Origin: Terebella lapidaria
Taxonomy: Eukaryota > Annelida > Polychaeta > Terebellida > Terebellidae
Assembly (NCBI GenBank): GCA_949152475.1
Contig: OX424558.1
Span: 40,726,751 to 40,790,750 of the forward strand
Direction of reading: 5' to 3'
Length of the DNA stretch: 64,000 bases
Shown: positions 13,015 through 24,241 of the stretch, piece after piece
How the letters are laid out: each line of letters begins with the position of its first letter
How positions within the stretch are numbered: position 1 is the first letter of the stretch
Notes under the pieces: generated by a model
Seen by the model: only the letters and a program-made list of their open reading frames with translations
What the model was told of the DNA's origin: nothing
Database searches by the model: none
Made by a program: the position numbers and the translations under genes

Positions 13015-14039
13015 GTATAATAATGTTTATCTCCAGGTCCATATGGTTTACAGCATGCATGTAAAAGTGTAAAACAAAGTAGACATATAATACAATGTAA
13101 AACAACAACAATATTAAAACAGAGCTTTGCACCAAGAACTCCACATTGGTGATGTGTGCACCACAGATGATGTGACAGCCCTTGCAATGACAAAATTTTC
13201 AGATTTCTGAAGCCTACAAATAAAATTAGCTATGTGCTTTCTATTAAGTTCACCAAAAGAAAGGATTCCCAAATCATCAAACATTTGACTAGCACTACAA
13301 TGCCGATCTAATTTTAAGAGACATCTTAAACTGCTGTTGTAACTGACAGATATTTTCCTCATAAATGTCACTGAGGAATTATACCAAAATTGAGAGCAGT
13401 AAAGATTCGTACAATATGCTCTGAATAAATGTGTTTTAACAATATCTGAACAGAAACTGAATTTCCTGAGCAACATATTTGCATTGGCATAAAACTTACA
13501 AAGTTGTCTTCTCATATCTGCCTTGCAGGAGTTAGATTCGATTTTAACACCAAGATATTTACACATGTCGGTAAACTCCAACTTACTCGCACATAAAGTA
13601 ATGGACGGATCACACATTAATTTCAAAACTTTAGGTTTGAATAACATTGTGGTGCACTTGCCACTATTATAAATGATGTCATGTTCATGAGCATATTTCT
13701 CACACTCATTCAATAAGTATTGCATCCCACTTGAAGTGGTGCTCAGAATACACAAATCATCTGCATATGCTATATGATTCAAACTCCTGGCCGCAAGTTT
13801 GCAACCGATGTTACTATTTGACAAAATTCATCAACATAGATATTATACAGTAGTGGGGAAAGAGCACCACCCTGTTTGACACCGTTGGATACATGGAATG
13901 AAGATGACATGACATTACCCCATTTTACAGACATGTTTTGATGTTTATACCAGTATGCTAGGACACTGATCAAGTATACTGGAACCCCTCTGTTAAGCAG
14001 TTTGTAGAACAACTTGACGTGGTTGACTCGATCGAAGCC
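12985..14039 (-). mobile_element. Non-LTR retrotransposon (LINE) 3' fragment, duplication A
   Basis: On the minus strand 14012 to 13114 encodes part of a reverse transcriptase: FDRVNHVKLFYKLLN remnant, GVKQGGALSPLLYNIYVDE, then (after a one-base frameshift at a T-run near 13830) IAYADDLC, the catalytic YADD box, and a thumb region ending at 13114. A short 3' UTR and a (TAA)n tract (12985-13013) form the element's 3' tail. The copy is cut off at 14039 by the rearrangement junction, so its 5' RT part is missing here but present in the second copy. The KNNYRPIALATILSKVFEKVL region of that copy suggests a Jockey/CR1-like clade; the clade call is tentative. Confidence 0.85.
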
Positions 14040-14809
14040 ATATCAAACATGAAACCATCACACACCCATATCAAGCATAACATCATCACACCCCCACATC
14101 AAAGATAACCTCATCACACACCCACATCTAAGATAACATCACCACACATCCATATCAAACATAACATCATCACACACCTATATCTAAGATAACATCACCA
14201 CACACCCATATCAAACATAAAACCATCACACACCCATATCACACATAACATCATCACACACCCATATCAAAGATAACATCATCACACACCCATATCAAAC
14301 ATAACATCATCACACACCCATATCAAAGATAACATCATCACACATGCATATCAAAGAAAACATTATCGCACACGCATATCAAGCATAACATCATCATACA
14401 TATCAAAGATAAAATCACCACACACCCATATCATACATCATCACACACCCATATCGAGCATAACATCATCACACACATATCAAAGATAACATCACCACAC
14501 ACCCATATCAAAGGTAACATCATCACACACCCATATCAAAGATAACGTCATCACACACGCATATTAAAGATAACATCACCACACACCCATATCAAACATA
14601 AAACCATCACACACCCATATCAAACATAACATCATCACACACCCATATCAAAGATAAAATCATCACACATGCATATCAAAGAAAACATTATCGCACACGC
14701 ATATCAAGCATAACATCATCACACACATATCAAAGATAAAATGACCACACACCCATATCAAACATCATCACACACCCATATCGAGCATAACATCATCACA
14801 CCCATATCA
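14038..14809 (-). repeat. Inverted copy of satellite 18739-19510
   Basis: This 772-bp block is the reverse complement of 18739-19510; position x here pairs with 33548 minus x with no indel seen, including irregular units. The shared bases CC at 14038-14039 are microhomology between the LINE and the inverted satellite. Confidence 0.9.
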
Positions 14810-14832
14810 TCAATCACACCCATATCATCAAT
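14797..14832. repeat. 18-bp tandem duplication at rearrangement junction
   Basis: CACACCCATATCATCAAT is present twice head to tail (14797-14814, 14815-14832), exactly where inverted satellite meets the start of duplication copy B. It joins satellite sequence to the first bases of the duplicated block, as expected for a templated junction insertion. Confidence 0.85.
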
Positions 14833-15859
14833 GACATAAAATATGGCGGGAAAATTTACGTTGATATTAATAGCGCCAGAAAAAAACATGACAATGGCGT
14901 CATGGGACTGATAAAACAGTGCTTCCAGCTGGCGATTACAGACATTTCTGAGAACTCCCTTGATACACGGCCCTAGGATACAGCCAAGGTTCATGGCTAT
15001 AACTATATTTTCCTGTTATTGATGATTGCCTGATGAACCAGCGGTTCTCTTCTAGTTACATGTCAACTGATCAAAATAGTCATCAAAGTCGAGGACAATG
15101 TCATTGCCCCAGATGATTTCGTACCGACTATGGACAGTCACTTGAACATAGATAGTCACATCAGAAAGCTTGCTTTTTGTACCTTGTGTGCAATCGAGTA
15201 CATCGGCTGTCTTCGCGAATTCTTGGATCGTCCTTCTCTGAAAATCTGGTACATGCATAGTCTTTTTTGCACAAAACTACTGCAATAGTATCGGTGGCAA
15301 GCTGGCAAGCTCATCACTGCAAATAGAGTTCAATCTGTGGGAAAACACGGCTGCCACACAGCTCAGTTGATACCAAGACCCTCTCAGTTCAGGGTCAGTT
15401 ACCATTTGATAACAAGATCCTGTCAGTTCAGGACACTACACACTACTGAGGTCTGAGTGTCAAGTTTGATGGTGAAGTCCCAACATGTCTTTTCAGTCTT
15501 CTTTGAATGAAGTCATCAGCACGGTCATTTCGTTCGAGTAGCAAAGGCTTCAAGCTATCCACACCAAGACTCAGACTCGGACTAGATTACGGAGACAGGG
15601 TCTGTCTTTGCGTCGACTATCTAGAACTAACTGTCCGTTCACATATCAAACTTACGAGGCACATTGCGGGTGTCACATCCAGACAAATAATCCTAACTCT
15701 TCCAGAAACGACTAATTCGCAATTCGTGGTTGGCTTAGAACTTCCTTAGATAATTCAACTTTGAAGTTCACTCTCAAATTTAAAAAAAAAAGTCAGTTGA
15801 TTCAATGTCTTATCAAGTATGTATGTTCCCGTAATCGATTGGTGGCATATAGAGAAAAG

Positions 15860-16170
15860 ACATACCCGACCGATAACTGGGACATATTTTGGTAAAATAT
15901 CGTTCATTGAACAGAAATATCGAACGCACTCCTCACTTGACTCTTGTTTACGTCATCTGAGATATCGAACGCACTCCTCACTTGACTCTGTTTATTGTCA
16001 TCAGGGGACTTGCAGTGATTGGAAATCGATTAATTATCAATTAATTTTCCAATGATAACAGGATGACAGAGGTTTCTCAGTGCTAAATATCTTTCACTAG
16101 GATTTTTTTTTTGTCTTCGGGTCACACCATTTACCAATTTTAATTTTGTAGTGTTCTGCGTGGAGAGTGA
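15860..16170. repeat. Dispersed repeat R1, copy 3
   Basis: Duplicate of 11925-12235, carried along by the large duplication. Confidence 0.7.
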
Positions 16171-16412
16171 CGTAAAACTGTGATTACTTCTTTATTTTCC
16201 CCCACGAGGACACCGTGGTAGAGAGAAATTATGTCCTGTGTTTTAAACCCATTGGAAATAAAGATCATCATCGTGGCATAGATGTATAACATCAAAACGT
16301 ACACAAAATGCAATGAACTTGGAATCCAGACCATCAGTCAGCTTTCCTGACATCGAGTTCAAACTAAAATAATCATAGATGATGTTAGATGTGTGTCCTC
16401 TAGGATCATTGG

Positions 16413-16918
16413 TGCTATGCTTGATAAGGGTGCGTGACTATGTTATGTTTGACATGGATGCGTGATTATGTTTAATATGCTTGATATGATTGCGTGATAA
16501 TGTTTGACATGGCTATATGATGATGTTATGTTGGATATAAGTGTGTGGTAATGTTATCTTTGATATGAGTGTGTGGTGATGTTATCTTTGATATGGGTGT
16601 GAGATGATGTTATCTTTGACGTGGGTGTGGGATGATGTTATCTTTGATATGGGTGTGTGATATTGTTATCTTTGATATGAGTGTGTGATGATGTTATCTT
16701 TGACGTGGGTGTGGGATGATGTTATCTTTGATATGGGTGTGTGATATTGTTATCTTTGATATGAGTGTGTGATGATGTTATCTTTGATATGGGTGTGTGG
16801 TGATGTTATCTTTGATATGGGTGTGTGGTGATGTTATATTTGATGTGGGTGTGTGATGATGTTATCTTTGATATGGGTGTGTGATATTGTTATCTTTGAT
16901 ATGAGTGTGTGGTGATGT

Positions 16919-16919
<1 letters not shown>
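16413..16919 (+). repeat. 28-bp minisatellite, copy in duplication B
   Basis: Same as 12478-12984. It is the left part of one satellite that is split by the LINE insertion and continues at 18556. Confidence 0.9.
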
Positions 16920-16949
<30 letters not shown>

Positions 16950-18555
16950 GTATAATAATGTTTATCTCCAGGTCCATATGGTTTACAGCATGCATGTAAA
17001 AGTGTAAAACAAAGTAGACATATAATACAATGTAAAACAACAACAATATTAAAACAGAGCTTTGCACCAAGAACTCCACATTGGTGATGTGTGCACCACA
17101 GATGATGTGACAGCCCTTGCAATGACAAAATTTTCAGATTTCTGAAGCCTACAAATAAAATTAGCTATGTGCTTTCTATTAAGTTCACCAAAAGAAAGGA
17201 TTCCCAAATCATCAAACATTTGACTAGCACTACAATGCCGATCTAATTTTAAGAGACATCTTAAACTGCTGTTGTAACTGACAGATATTTTCCTCATAAA
17301 TGTCACTGAGGAATTATACCAAAATTGAGAGCAGTAAAGATTCGTACAATATGCTCTGAATAAATGTGTTTTAACAATATCTGAACAGAAACTGAATTTC
17401 CTGAGCAACATATTTGCATTGGCATAAAACTTACAAAGTTGTCTTCTCATATCTGCCTTGCAGGAGTTAGATTCGATTTTAACACCAAGATATTTACACA
17501 TGTCGGTAAACTCCAACTTACTCGCACATAAAGTAATGGACGGATCACACATTAATTACAAAACTTTAGGTTTGAATAACATTGTGGTGCACTTGCCACT
17601 ATTATAAATGATGTCATGTTCATGAGCATATTTCTCACACTCATTCAATAAGTATTGCATCCCACTTGAAGTGGTGCTCAGAATACACAAATCATCTGCA
17701 TATGCTATATGATTCAAACTCCTGGCCGCAAGTTTGCAACCGATGTTACTATTTGACAAAATTCATCAACATAGATATTATACAGTAGTGGGGAAAGAGC
17801 ACCACCCTGTTTGACACCGTTGGATACATGGAATGAAGATGACATGACATTACCCCATTTTACAGACATGTTTTGATGTTTATACCAGTATGCTAGGACA
17901 CTGATCAAGTATACTGGAACCCCTCTGTTAAGCAGTTTGTAGAACAACTTGACGTGGTTGACTCGATCGAAGCCCTTTGAGGCATCCAGAAATGTCACAA
18001 AAACAGTGGTATCATGTTGCTTATAGTATTCAATACATTCCTTTAGAAGATAGACACACATATCAGTGGAGTGGTCAGCTTTAAACCCGCATTAGTAGTC
18101 CGTAGTACATAAATACCGTTCACATCTGTTTAAAAGCACCTTTTCAAACACCTTTGACAAAATGGTAGCCAGGGCAATTGGTCTATAATTGTTTTTATCT
18201 GATAGATTCCCATTTTTGTTCTTCACAAGAGGAACAATAACTGTATCCAGCATAGAGTTGGGCAAGTGACCATGCACAAGCATCGAACTGTAGCTTAGGG
18301 ACAACAGTATATGAAGTCTCTGAGAGCAGTATATAATGGCTTCATTGCTAAGACCATCATTACCAGAGGCCTTACCCTTCTTAAGCTTACAAATTATGTC
18401 AGAAATATCCATAGAAGACACAAACATATCTTTTAAACAATTAGAATCAGCAGGCATATTGACAAATATATCACGTTCATGTTGTGTTTGTTTTACACAG
18501 TTTAGAAGTGACTTATAATGGTCGTGCCACTCTTTGGCAATATCTTCCTCACCTC
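16920..18555 (-). mobile_element. 5'-truncated non-LTR retrotransposon (LINE), reverse transcriptase
   Basis: Minus-strand element read from 18555 to 16920. It starts in the linker before the RT (IAKEWHDHYKSLLN), then shows KKGKASGNDGLSNEAI, KNNYRPIALATILSKVFEKV, the LDASKGFDRVNH box, GVKQGGALSPLLYNIY, IAYADDLC and a thumb, followed by a (TAA)n tail at 16920-16948. Lesions: TAA near 18090 just before CGFKADHSTDM, a frameshift near 17765, and an extra TAA at 17556-17558 that duplication copy A lacks. No endonuclease domain remains. Both flanks are the same 28-bp minisatellite, so the element inserted there; TGATGTTA-like words on both sides could be the target duplication but the satellite makes this ambiguous. 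Dead copy; Jockey/CR1-like by motif style. Confidence 0.9.
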
Positions 18556-20466
18556 ATGTGATGATGTTATGTTTGATATGGGTGTGTGATGGTTTTATGT
18601 TTGATATCGGTGTGTGGTGATGTTATCTTAGATATAGGTGTGTGATGATGTTATGCTTGATATGGGTGTGTGATGATGTTATGCTTGATATGGGTGTGTG
18701 GTGATGTTATGCTTGATATGGGTGTGTGATGATATGCTTGATATGGGTGTGATGATGTTATGCTCGATATGGGTGTGTGATGATGTTTGATATGGGTGTG
18801 TGGTCATTTTATCTTTGATATGTGTGTGATGATGTTATGCTTGATATGCGTGTGCGATAATGTTTTCTTTGATATGCATGTGTGATGATTTTATCTTTGA
18901 TATGGGTGTGTGATGATGTTATGTTTGATATGGGTGTGTGATGGTTTTATGTTTGATATGGGTGTGTGGTGATGTTATCTTTAATATGCGTGTGTGATGA
19001 CGTTATCTTTGATATGGGTGTGTGATGATGTTACCTTTGATATGGGTGTGTGGTGATGTTATCTTTGATATGTGTGTGATGATGTTATGCTCGATATGGG
19101 TGTGTGATGATGTATGATATGGGTGTGTGGTGATTTTATCTTTGATATGTATGATGATGTTATGCTTGATATGCGTGTGCGATAATGTTTTCTTTGATAT
19201 GCATGTGTGATGATGTTATCTTTGATATGGGTGTGTGATGATGTTATGTTTGATATGGGTGTGTGATGATGTTATCTTTGATATGGGTGTGTGATGATGT
19301 TATGTGTGATATGGGTGTGTGATGGTTTTATGTTTGATATGGGTGTGTGGTGATGTTATCTTAGATATAGGTGTGTGATGATGTTATGTTTGATATGGAT
19401 GTGTGGTGATGTTATCTTAGATGTGGGTGTGTGATGAGGTTATCTTTGATGTGGGGGTGTGATGATGTTATGCTTGATATGGGTGTGTGATGGTTTCATG
19501 TTTGATATGGGTGTGTGGTGATGTTATGCTTGATATGGGTGTGTGATGATGTTACCTTTGATATGAGTGTGTGGTGATGTTATGTTTGATATGGGTGTGT
19601 GATGATGTTATGCTTGATATGGGTGTGTGATGGTTTTCTGTTTGATATGGGTGTTTGGTGATTTTATCTTAGATATGGGTGTGTGATGAGGTTATCTTTA
19701 ATGTGGGGGTGTGATGATGTTATGATTGATATGGGTGTGTGATGGTTTCATGTTTGATATGGGTGTGTGGTGATGTTATGCTTGATATGGGTGTGTGATG
19801 ATGTTACTTTTGATATGGGTGTGTGGTGATGTTATCTTTAACATGCGTGTGTGATGATGTTATCTTTGATATGCGTGTGTGATAATGTTTTCTTTGATAT
19901 GGGTGTGTGATGATGTTATCTTTGATATAGGTGTGTGATGATGTTATGTTTGATATGGGTGTGTGATGATGTTTTGCTTGATATGGGTGTGTGATGATGT
20001 TACCTTTGATATGGGTGTGTGATGAGGTTATGCTTTTATGGGTGCGTGATGGTTTTATGTTTGATATAGGTGTGTGATTATGTTATGCTTGATATGGGTG
20101 CATGATGGTTTATGTTTGATATGGGTGTGTGATTTTATGTTTGATATGGATGTGTGGTGATATTATCTTTGATATGGGTGTGTGATGATGTAATCTTTGA
20201 TATAGGTGTATGATGATGTTATGCTTGATATGGGTGTGTGATGATGTTATCTTCGATATGGGTGTGTGATGAGGTTACTTTTAGATATGGGTGTGTGATG
20301 ATGTTATGGTTGATATAAATGTGTGATATTTTTATCTCTGATATGGGTGTGTGCTGATTTTATGTTTGATATGGGTGTGTGATATTGTTATTTTCGATAT
20401 GAGTGTGTGATGATGTAATGTTTTATATGAGTGTGTGATGTTATATTTGATATGGGTGTGTGGTGA
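18556..20466 (+). repeat. 28-bp minisatellite, main array (~1.9 kb)
   Basis: About 68 imperfect units containing TTATCTTTGATATGGGTGTG or the GCTTGATATGG variant, with deletions of whole trinucleotides in places. Part of it (18739-19510) is present inverted at 14038-14809. Confidence 0.95.
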
Positions 20467-21559
20467 TGGAAGTGCCATGGAAGACAGTGGGCAGAGGCGG
20501 GTGTGATTCCTAACCAAAATTGTCCTTCCACCATACAAGAGCTATCCCCTGGTGTCTGCCTGAACTAGCAACGCTAAATTATGACCTCCTAATTACAGCA
20601 AGACTCATCCAATATTTGCCTCTCGGATGAAATCCAAACAGTTTGTGTGAACAGGACGTCTGATTTCCGCTGTGATCTTGAGCACATGGTCACTTAGGGA
20701 TATAGGGCTGCTAGCTGTGTCGGCTCTGGTGTAGTTATACTTGTGAGGTTGTCACAGTGTTGTAATCCTCAGGAGTGTTTGTGGAAATAATTCCTCGTGT
20801 GGCACATATTGTGTCTCCATCGACATATTAATTGCACAATCAACACGTACATATAGGTGGAAAATAATTTCGACAAAAATAAAAGTATCGTGGGTTACAA
20901 GTGTGACTATATATGTTCAAAAGTTAATTAATAATGCTTGATTAATTGGTTGCACCATTAAGTATTTATTGCATGCCACCTGGGCGCATATACAACATAC
21001 ATACATATACACACAAACACTGTCAAACAGACGTAGATATTAATCATCTACATATAGAGCAATGGATAAAAACAGTACACACATCAGTCTCACCAGGTTG
21101 CAAAGAAATATAAATTTCGATACCATCTGGACCACAGGTCACCACCAGTTACTGACAAGTTACTGTTAAGTGCATGTATTATCCGATTATCAGAAGAACA
21201 CATTCTACTGATAAAGCTATATACTTTTGCGGTGTAACACATCAAAGTTATCACATCGTATTATTCACAAACATGGCTCGAGCACTGTCTCTTCCAGAGA
21301 AGTGAATTATTTTCCTTCACGTATTATTATATGCTATTTTTTACTTTAATATACATGTGTTTGGAGAAATTACACAACAAGAAAACATTATAAACATTAG
21401 CACAATAGGTGCGGTTTTGTAGACCTTTAGACATAAACATAAATCGTCAGCATAGAATGAGTGATTCACAGACGCATTACCTAATGGCAACCATTATTAC
21501 TTGGTGCTTTAATCATCTACATATAGAGCAAATAGCCGTTAGCCATCATATATCCTATA
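20467..21559. other. No recognisable gene
   Basis: AT-rich. The 20-base phrase around TTAATCATCTACATATAGAG occurs twice (near 21039 and 21509), perhaps terminal or internal repeats of the adjoining DIRS-type element, but I cannot show this. Confidence 0.35.
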
Positions 21560-22412
21560 TTTGAGGTGAGCGTGTTGAATATATAAGGACTCCGGCTTGC
21601 TCTGAAGCCTAGTCTGTGGTCAATCATATAACTTGGCTTAGTATCATCCTGGAAAGTCCATTCCATGCCTGTGGCTTTCAAGGAGTTCTTGTGTATTTAA
21701 CAGACCTATATGCATTTGAGAGGTCAACTTTAGCAAGAAAGCAGTTGGGGGTTAGCATTGAAACAGCATGATCTAGGTTCTGATATTTAAATTTATCTGT
21801 TGTTGCATAATCGATAACGGCTGCATTGGTAGGTTGATTGCAATCGTGAATGATACGTATCTTTTCAGAAATAGGTTTAGGAACTGCGCCTATGGCACTG
21901 ACAATGGTTGGTTTAGTGGTTGTTACCTTATACTTACCCTGGTCTTGTTCAGTGAGAATTTGTGCTTCAACTTTATGACGCTTTTCTGGATCAGTTGCTG
22001 ATTTATAATTATTCTACAGGTTTAGGTGTCGCGTTTTCATCGATTATGTGGAAGCCATGTTTTATACCATTCAGTAAGAATGCTCTGTCCATGTCTTGTG
22101 GGAGTTCTGCTTCCCAGACCATGTAGCGGTCTGAGATTGATTTTTCACGGATCCCTGTTTGGGGTTTGGGCTTTGTTGCTTTCATGCGTTTGGGTGGGTC
22201 TGCTTCGAATGGTCACGGGCATAACATTGGGAGCAAACATGTGCAAAATAACATCTGTCACCATGCTTACAAGTGTGACTATTGACGTTTAGACAGATTT
22301 CCTTCTTTGTTTTGATATCACTGGGCCCTTTGGCTTTAGAGTTGGGTTGCTTATGTTCAGTTTTGTGTTCGGAGGAGAACTGTGATCTTTCGATCAGGGA
22401 GATGTTGTGCAA
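21560..22412 (-). mobile_element. DIRS-type (tyrosine-recombinase) retrotransposon fragment: gag-like and RT
   Basis: Minus strand. 22412 to 22182 encodes a gag-like tail with a Cys/His cluster (CKHGDRCYFAHVCSQC). Overlapping it in another frame, 22180 onward reads DRYMVWEAELPQDMDRAFLL, then, past stops near 22015, SAIGAVPKPISEKIRIIHDC, KYQNLDHAVSML and FLAKVDLSNAYRSV, followed after a frameshift by TGMEWTFQDDTKPSYMIDH. The AVPKP...RIIHDC and AKVDL.NAYRSV signatures are those of DIRS-group reverse transcriptases, and the overlapping gag/RT frames fit that group. No RNase H, methyltransferase or tyrosine recombinase was found, so this is a truncated, frameshifted relic. Confidence 0.75.
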
Positions 22413-23934
22413 GTGCGGGCAGTCAGAGCCCTAAGCAAGTTACGTGACTGTCCACGGCAGTGCTTTGTTGGGGCCATGGATTCCCACTGGTTTGCTGTGT
22501 CTGCCCTGGTGTTGGCTGGGGTGCCCACGGGTCATTTGATGACATTCTGGTTTGTTGCTGCAACATTGATGTGGTGGAGCCATATGATGATTGTAAACTC
22601 CACCATCATTGTCAGCATCGAATGCAAAATTAAGCGTGTCGCTAACGGCCATCGCTTAGTGTGTGAAACGAACAAGCATGCATGGGCAGGTGTGCACCAT
22701 GCATCTGATCCAGAGAATGGGAGACTCCAACCGGCTCACACATTAATATAGCCAAGCTTCACGTGAGCCAGGCTGAAGGCATCAGTCCAGCCTCTGGATC
22801 AGTGGCTACTGCCCAGGCAGGGGACCACATTGGGCCGCCGGTGATAGTTTGTCAGGCATCTTTCCCATATCTTTCGAGTGGTCATGAAACCACCAGGCAT
22901 TGTCCGCCGGTGACCGTTATAGTCAACTACGATCACGTGTCTTCACCGTGTCCGTCCAAATTTCAAGAATTTCAAGAAAGACTGACCAACCAACGATGCT
23001 CTACCGGAGACCACATGATGCCCTACTGATGCCTGCTCGGTGACCGTCTGATATGTACAAATCGGCCCGATTATCTGCAGGGCACCTTCCGGAAATTTAT
23101 CGGCGCTCGGCAGGATACCCTGCGGTGATCACCTGGTGAGCTGCCCCCATTGGTCGGCCAAAAAATTTGGTCAATTCCCTCGGCACCTGATGGGCATCTG
23201 AAGGGGCTCTGGCCGCTCACCGGGAGGCATGCGAGCGATTCACCCCCGATGTCATTTTTTCCACCGGCCGCCGCAAAATAACTATGCGTTATTTTCTTCC
23301 GATGCCTCTACCGACGTGTCTACGATGTCCGATTGTTGCCAGATGGTCACGGATGATCCTCACGCGCTGGGTGGGTGACGAAATGGCCAAATTTCAGCCT
23401 TTTCGGGCATCGTATCTTCATCGGCGAAGGCATCAGTGCAAATGTAACTTAGGCATAAAGCATCAGCGCGCAAGGATTCTTCGTTCCTCTGACACTAGTG
23501 ACGCAGCGCATATTTGAACTGGAGTCTGGTGCGTCACATCATTTCACATGACGGTCCAGTCTGGGGCTTCCCCATGTTACGCCATAAGATGTAAGCGGTA
23601 CGGGCTTCAGAGTGCACCGCATCCACATAATGGTTCTAGCCCGGAGTAACAAAGTCCTTATAGATGTGCGGGCTTTACAGGTGCGCAGAGTATGGAGCAT
23701 GGAGGGCAGCGTCAGACAGTGCATGGTGAATAGCATCATATAACTGTCAGTTGATATTAAAGCAGGAAATCACATCGACCACATTAGATAGACATATATT
23801 TAACAAATTATACTGTGTAAAAGTCTTATAGGCATCCAGGTCATTACTGTTAGCGACAGACCAATTTATAATGCGATTGATGCTTGTCGACCTGTGGTAC
23901 TAACAACCTGAACACTCCATTATTATCGAACAAA
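22413..23934. other. Unassigned, GC-richer stretch
   Basis: Noticeably GC-richer than its surroundings (22.4-23.6 kb) with several short open frames on both strands. It may be the upstream part of the DIRS-type element or another relic. No motif allowed an assignment. Confidence 0.35.
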
Positions 23935-23937
23935 TAC

Positions 23938-24050
23938 AGACGACAATAAAATGTTATCAATTCACAAAGGTTGGCCGGATTCACCAAGAATCTTTGATAT
24001 CGGGATCGAGTGGTACTGAAGTGCGGCTTTGTGTAGTCGTCAAGTACTCA
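23938..24050. repeat. Dispersed repeat R3, copy 1
   Basis: About 110 bp recurring at 28072-28185. Both contain GGGATCGAGTGGTACTG and TTTGTGTAGTCGTCA; the second copy can form a GACTAC/GTAGTC hairpin. Confidence 0.7.
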
Positions 24051-24241
24051 GGAATGACACCATTGGATTCCCCAGTATCAAAGACATGGGTATAGACACC
24101 AAAATCATGACTCTATGTGCAATAGAAGCTGAGATATAGCCCAAAACATGATTTTCATGAAAACATGAAAGGCCCAGGAAACCATTTTTGCCAGTGATGG
24201 GCCTACGGAAACATCTCTAACATTCAATAATATGATAAACA

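Larger units (their letters stand above)
10889..14039. repeat. Large direct duplication, copy A (3,151 bp)
   Basis: Repeated at 14824-17974 with a constant offset of 3,935 bp. Every short ORF in the block (for example 11117-11323, 11572-11814, 12205-12399) recurs unchanged, and the only difference I found is T at 13623 versus A at 17558. Copy A contains dispersed repeat R1, a 28-bp minisatellite and the 3' part of a LINE. Its right edge cuts the LINE reverse transcriptase in mid-domain and fuses it to inverted satellite. Confidence 0.95.
14824..17974. repeat. Large direct duplication, copy B (3,151 bp)
   Basis: Second copy of 10889-14039. Unlike copy A it continues without interruption into the rest of the LINE and the downstream satellite, so copy B and its right flank look like the ancestral arrangement. 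Confidence 0.95.

Noticed and set aside
12927..14012. CRISPR-like regular repeats in the 28-bp satellite
   Set aside because: Units are head to tail without unique spacers and the genome is eukaryotic; it is a minisatellite.
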